From Hsuehochloa calcarea (taxonomy: Eukaryota; Streptophyta; Magnoliopsida; Poales; Poaceae): a stretch of DNA of 64,000 nt. The translations under genes and the position numbers were made by a program. The notes beneath the pieces are model-generated. The model was not told where the DNA came from, did no database searches, and worked only from the letters and a program-made list of their open reading frames with translations. Positions 60,252 to 64,000 of this stretch are shown piece after piece. The number at the start of each line of letters is the position of its first letter. Within the stretch, counting starts at the first letter, position 1. Location of the stretch: assembly GCA_036346395.1 (NCBI GenBank), contig CM070594.1, forward strand, positions 14,665,385-14,729,384. The letters are read 5' to 3'.

Positions 60252-61758
60252 GGATCTTCGGGTAGAACTAGAAGACAAAAACTTAAATCAAATATGTGGA
60301 ATGATTTTGAGCCTATATATGTTGGTACAAAACTTATAGAAGCTCAATGCATTCGCTGCAACAGATTGTTTAAGGCTACACGTGATGTTGGCACAAGTAG
60401 TTGTTGTAGGCATTTGGAAAGTTGTGAAGAAAGAGCTAGATTGCATCAGATGATAGATCAGATGAACTCTTCTAATTTTTCCCCTCATGCTGTTGCTTTG
60501 AAATATTGTATTTGACCAAGAAGTATCTAGGCAATAACTTATGAAGTTGATCGTCCTGCATGAGTTGCCCTTTAGCATATTTGAGTATCCTAGATTCAAG
60601 AGCTTCGTGGCTAGTCTAAATCCATTTTTTAGATTTGTTTCTAGAACTACCATCAAGGGTGATTGCATTAGTGTGTATGAGCAACAAAGGTTAGCTCTAC
60701 GAGAGGTTTTGATGGCCTCAACTTCTAGGATGTCTCTCACAGCAGTTATGTGGACATCTAATAAAAAAATTAGGCTATTTGTGCATCACATGTCATTTAT
60801 CGGTAATAAATGGAAGATGCAAAAAAGGATCATAAGGTTTACTCTCGTAGAGACACCACACGATGGTAGAACTATGTTTAATGCAATATTGAAGAGCATC
60901 CAAGATTGGCAAGTAGAAGATAAACTCTTCAGTATTACGTTAGACAATGCATCAGTAAATGACTCTATGGTGAGTCCTTTGCAAGAGAATCTTGTTTCGA
61001 CAAATTTGCTACCTTGCAAAGGTAAACTATTTCATGGTCGTTGTGCGGCGCATGTCTTCAATCTTATTGTTCAAGAAGGGTTTAAGGCCATGAGTGGTGC
61101 TACTAGCAGTATCAAGGACGTCTTAAAGTATCTCAAAAGCTCACAAGCTCGCAAGCAAAGGTTTGAAGAGATGATTGAGCAAGTAGGCATATCATGTGAG
61201 AAGCCCCCTACCCTTGATGCATCTACTCATTGTAATTCAACTTATCCCGTACTTAATTCAGCCTTACAATATAGGAGGGCATTTGAAGCTTTGGCACGGG
61301 AGGACACCCAGTACATACATGTGCCTTCAATTGAAGAATGGACAATGGTAGATAAACTATGCAACATGTTGAATGTATTATATGATGACACTCTAGTAGT
61401 TTCAGGTTCAAAATACCCTGCTGCTAGCTGCTACTTCCATGAGATTTTGGAAGTGAAGAAAAAGTTGGAAAGGGAGTCCTTGAATCCAAACATTGTCATT
61501 GCATGTATGGTGGATGAAATGAAGCAGAAATTTTAGAAATATTAGGACCTGTCATTCTTGAAAATATGTGTTCCTGCTGTTCTTTATCCTAGGTTCAAGT
61601 TGGGCTTTCTTGAGTATCGCTTGAGCCGTGGATTTGGCGATAGAGCATATAGATACCTTTCCAAAGTGAAGAAGGCAATTAGAAAACTCCTTGATGAGTA
61701 TTCCTCACAAAGAGGAGAATCAAGCATTGGGAATGCACAAGAAGGCAGTAATGCCTGA
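60252..61758 (+). pseudogene. hAT-family transposase (BED finger, RICESLEEPER-like), truncated
   Basis: The N-terminal part carries a BED zinc finger: MWNDFEPIYVG, CIRCNRLF, then CCRHLESC (60294-60430). A frame break with stops lies at about 60510-60545. The frame resumes at 60541 for 331 codons with the hAT RNase H-like core: SLTAVMWTSNKK, SITLDNASVND, GKLFHGRCAAHVFNLIVQEG and STHCNSTYPVL. Compared with active hAT proteins, the first catalytic Asp (normally D in ...DLWTS) reads V or A, and the usual TRWNSTY reads THCNSTY. After another stop at about 61534 the frame continues to 61758 (VLYPRFKLGFLEY). The C-terminal dimerisation domain is missing, and a gypsy LTR begins at 61785. It cannot encode an active transposase. 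Confidence 0.87.
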
Positions 61759-61784
61759 GATAATTATTGATGAAAGTAACCCAT

Positions 61785-62725
61785 TGTAACATCCCGTTTT
61801 TTCAGCTTTAAAAATCTTTTGATTAGTTAATAGTTGGAAAATACACCATTTGAATTTTTATTGAATTTTATTCAAAGCTTAATATGGACTTTCAACAACA
61901 AAATATTTTAATATGATTAATCCCAACATCAACAATTGTCAAAACTATTTTATTTGGATTCTATGTGCTTAGATATATTTTCTAGATTTTTCTGGAATTT
62001 TTTCGAGTACATTTGCTATTTTCTAATTGCTATTTGGATTTTCTAGTATTTTCTAAAAAGAAAAATCATTAAAAAATCTTCGGAACAGTAACGGGCCGAA
62101 ACCCATCCCTATTCCCGGCGTGGCCAAGCACTGTGCGGCCCTGCTCTCGCGCCAACCCGCTTGCTCGCGCGCCTTCGCGCCCGCATCCGCCGACGCGTGT
62201 GCCCGAGTGCCGATCGGACGAGTCCCACGCCCGCGCCGCTTCGCGTTGCTGCCACGTGGGCCCCGCCGTCTTTGTCGTCCCCGAGTCGGCCTCATCTCCG
62301 CGCGAGGGTTGCCACGCGTCTGCCATTGAAGCAGCTCGAGTCTCGTCCGACAACGTGGGATCTCTAACTAAACGCAATCGGAAAACGTGTAAAACTATAT
62401 CTCCTATCCTCCCGCATCCAAATACCACAAAATCGGACTCTGTATCGTAACCAAACCCCGAAATCGTTCGTTACCGAAACGAACTCAATTTTGGGTGTTT
62501 CCTAATCCGGCTTGCCCGATCTCTATATATAGCCCGCCGAGGTTCGCCCTGCCCCTCTCACCCTGAAGCCCCAAGTCGCCGCCCTCCAAGAACTCGAGAG
62601 CCGTCGCAATTGAAGTTCTAGGGTTTTGTCGTTGCCGCTGTTTTCTTCGAATTCCTCCGCTACCACCGTTGCCTCATCGGCATTGAGCACGCTACTGGGT
62701 CTGTCGTCAGCAGAGCCACCTCCAG
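61785..62725 (+). mobile_element. Ty3/gypsy LTR fragment, 5' portion
   Basis: Starts TGTAACATCCCG and matches the starts at 52770 and 62726. It includes a GC-rich block (62090-62350) and TATATATAG at 62522-62530, then stops at 62725, where a second LTR start of the same family follows. Confidence 0.6.
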
Positions 62726-63001
62726 TGTAACACCCCAACTTTTTGGCATTTGAAAATCTTTTAATTAGTTGCTAGTTGAAAATCTCATCATTTGTATTTT
62801 ATTTGAATTTAATTTAAAAGCTTAATATAGACTTTCATGACAAAATGATTTAATATGCTTAATCCCAATATCAACAATGGCCAAACTTATTTTATTTGGA
62901 TTCTATATGCTTGGATATATTTTCTAGAATTTTCTAGAATTTTTCCAAGATCATTTGCTATTTTCTATTTGCATTTTCTGGAGTTTCTAAAAAGAGAAAT
63001 C
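62726..63001 (+). mobile_element. Ty3/gypsy LTR fragment, first about 276 bp
   Basis: Starts TGTAACACCCCAAC and follows the 61785 copy for about 270 bp. It is interrupted at 63002 by element E. Confidence 0.65.
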
Positions 63002-64000
63002 TGTTGGACCGAAAAGGCGACTAGAGGGGGGGTGAATAGGAGCACGCTCACTTTTTCCCAAATAATGAATTCAACACAATTTCACTCCAATAACTATGAT
63101 GAAGCTATGAAGATCAATATACGATCAAATGGAAGACTAGTATTGAATCAATTAAATCCCTAAGCAAAATAACAAAATCAACTAAGATTGCAAAGACTCA
63201 CAGCACGGGCGGTCGACCATTGTACCCAACCGTCGGACCGATTAAGGGCGGTCCGACCGGCGTTGTCTTCAAGGTCGGACCGCTCCAAAATCGATCGGAC
63301 CCGATGATGACGAGGCGATCGGCCGGTGACTCGAACCGATCTATGTATAATAAAATCGGCCGATGACGAAGTTGCAATTAGGTGAAACTTTTGATTCTCA
63401 ACTCCAATCTTTATGAAACTTTGCACACACCTTCTATATGCTATTGAGGACCTATTCCAATCGAATATTATGATAATTCTTGGAACGATCTTGAGCAATT
63501 GCCAATTGATTAACAGAAGGTCTAAAACCGGGCAAGAACGAAAACTTGATCCTAAAGCTTGTTCGTGAGAGATTGATGATCAAGATGATGCTAGATAGAT
63601 TCACACATATCACAGCAAGCTAATTCACGTGAAAGAATCAATCACAAACTCACGGATCAAAGAAAGCCCTAAAAACACGAAATTGAAAGCAAGAACGAAA
63701 AGAGACTTATCTCAAGCAAACCTTGCATAGATTGATTTCGTGATTGATCTTTGGATTACTGACCACACCATCATGGATCGATGGACAATCAAAGATCACG
63801 AAATTCACCACAAACCATCAAGAGCCCTAGCCTCCACCTCAACTCCCTAAAGACAATTAGGTTTTGAAACATAAAAGGCGAGAGAGAGAGGTGCGACCAC
63901 CATCTCCTCCTATTTATAGTGGAGGCCTAAAACTCTTAGGGTTTGACTCTCTTGAGCTCCGTTAAGGCCCACTAACAAGCGGGTCACACCGCACGCACGC
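63002..64000 (-). mobile_element. LTR-like element E, minus orientation, runs off the window
   Basis: Begins TGTTGGACCGAAAAGGCGAC and then AGAGGGGGGGTGAATAGG. It is the reverse complement of the last about 900 bp of element A (to 50745). A TATAAATAG box lies on the minus strand near 63911-63919. Non-coding in what is visible. Confidence 0.6.

Overview
This window is nuclear DNA from a grass (Poaceae). Three intact multi-exon genes with clear plant homologues sit in a dense, nested layer of transposable elements: Ty3/gypsy and BARE/Angela-like LTRs, an L1-type LINE, a CACTA element, PIF/Harbinger-like MITEs and an hAT transposase. GC-rich exon 1 sequences, short introns flanked by MITEs and this element mix are typical of grasses. 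I cannot resolve the genus. No bacterial-type operons, CRISPR arrays or structural RNA genes are visible.

Layout. (1) 1-7978: a minus-strand, gag-only LTR retrotransposon whose second LTR runs off the left edge. It keeps PPT, PBS and a broken gag, has no pol, and carries an array of short hairpins in its leader. (2) 8108-10064: an intron-bearing, frameshifted remnant of a histidinol-phosphate phosphatase gene (HISN7/IMPL2 type), abutting the LTR. (3) 10068-10868: two MITEs. (4) 11050-16084 (+): an intact 8-exon gene for a YeeZ-like NAD(P)-binding Rossmann protein of 324 aa; one intron holds a roughly 98-bp tandem repeat. (5) 16490-18937: a decayed minus-strand LINE split by a MITE, then a 653-bp TIR element at 19688-20340. 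(6) 21888-26916: a non-autonomous CACTA element carrying many exons of a CDKE-1 (CDK8) kinase gene. (7) 27365-28695 (+): an intact 5-exon TLC-domain membrane protein gene of 228 aa, with a degraded partial duplicate at 32690-33365. (8) 33902-46986 (-): an intact 7-exon group-1 glycosyltransferase gene of 466 aa, stretched to 13 kb by an 8.6-kb intron full of retrotransposon sequence. (9) 47000-64000: almost entirely repeats, including a direct duplication of about 850 bp, several partial LTRs and a truncated hAT transposase pseudogene.

The three genes show no sign of acting in one pathway. They are ordinary housekeeping-type genes separated by transposons. I found no convincing undescribed multi-gene system. 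The most unusual signals are the hairpin array in the retrotransposon leader (3558-3793), the kinase fragment carried by the CACTA element, and the tandem-duplication junctions around 51445 and 56617. All exon boundaries were placed by eye from GT/AG sites, reading-frame continuity and remembered family sequences; no alignment was run.
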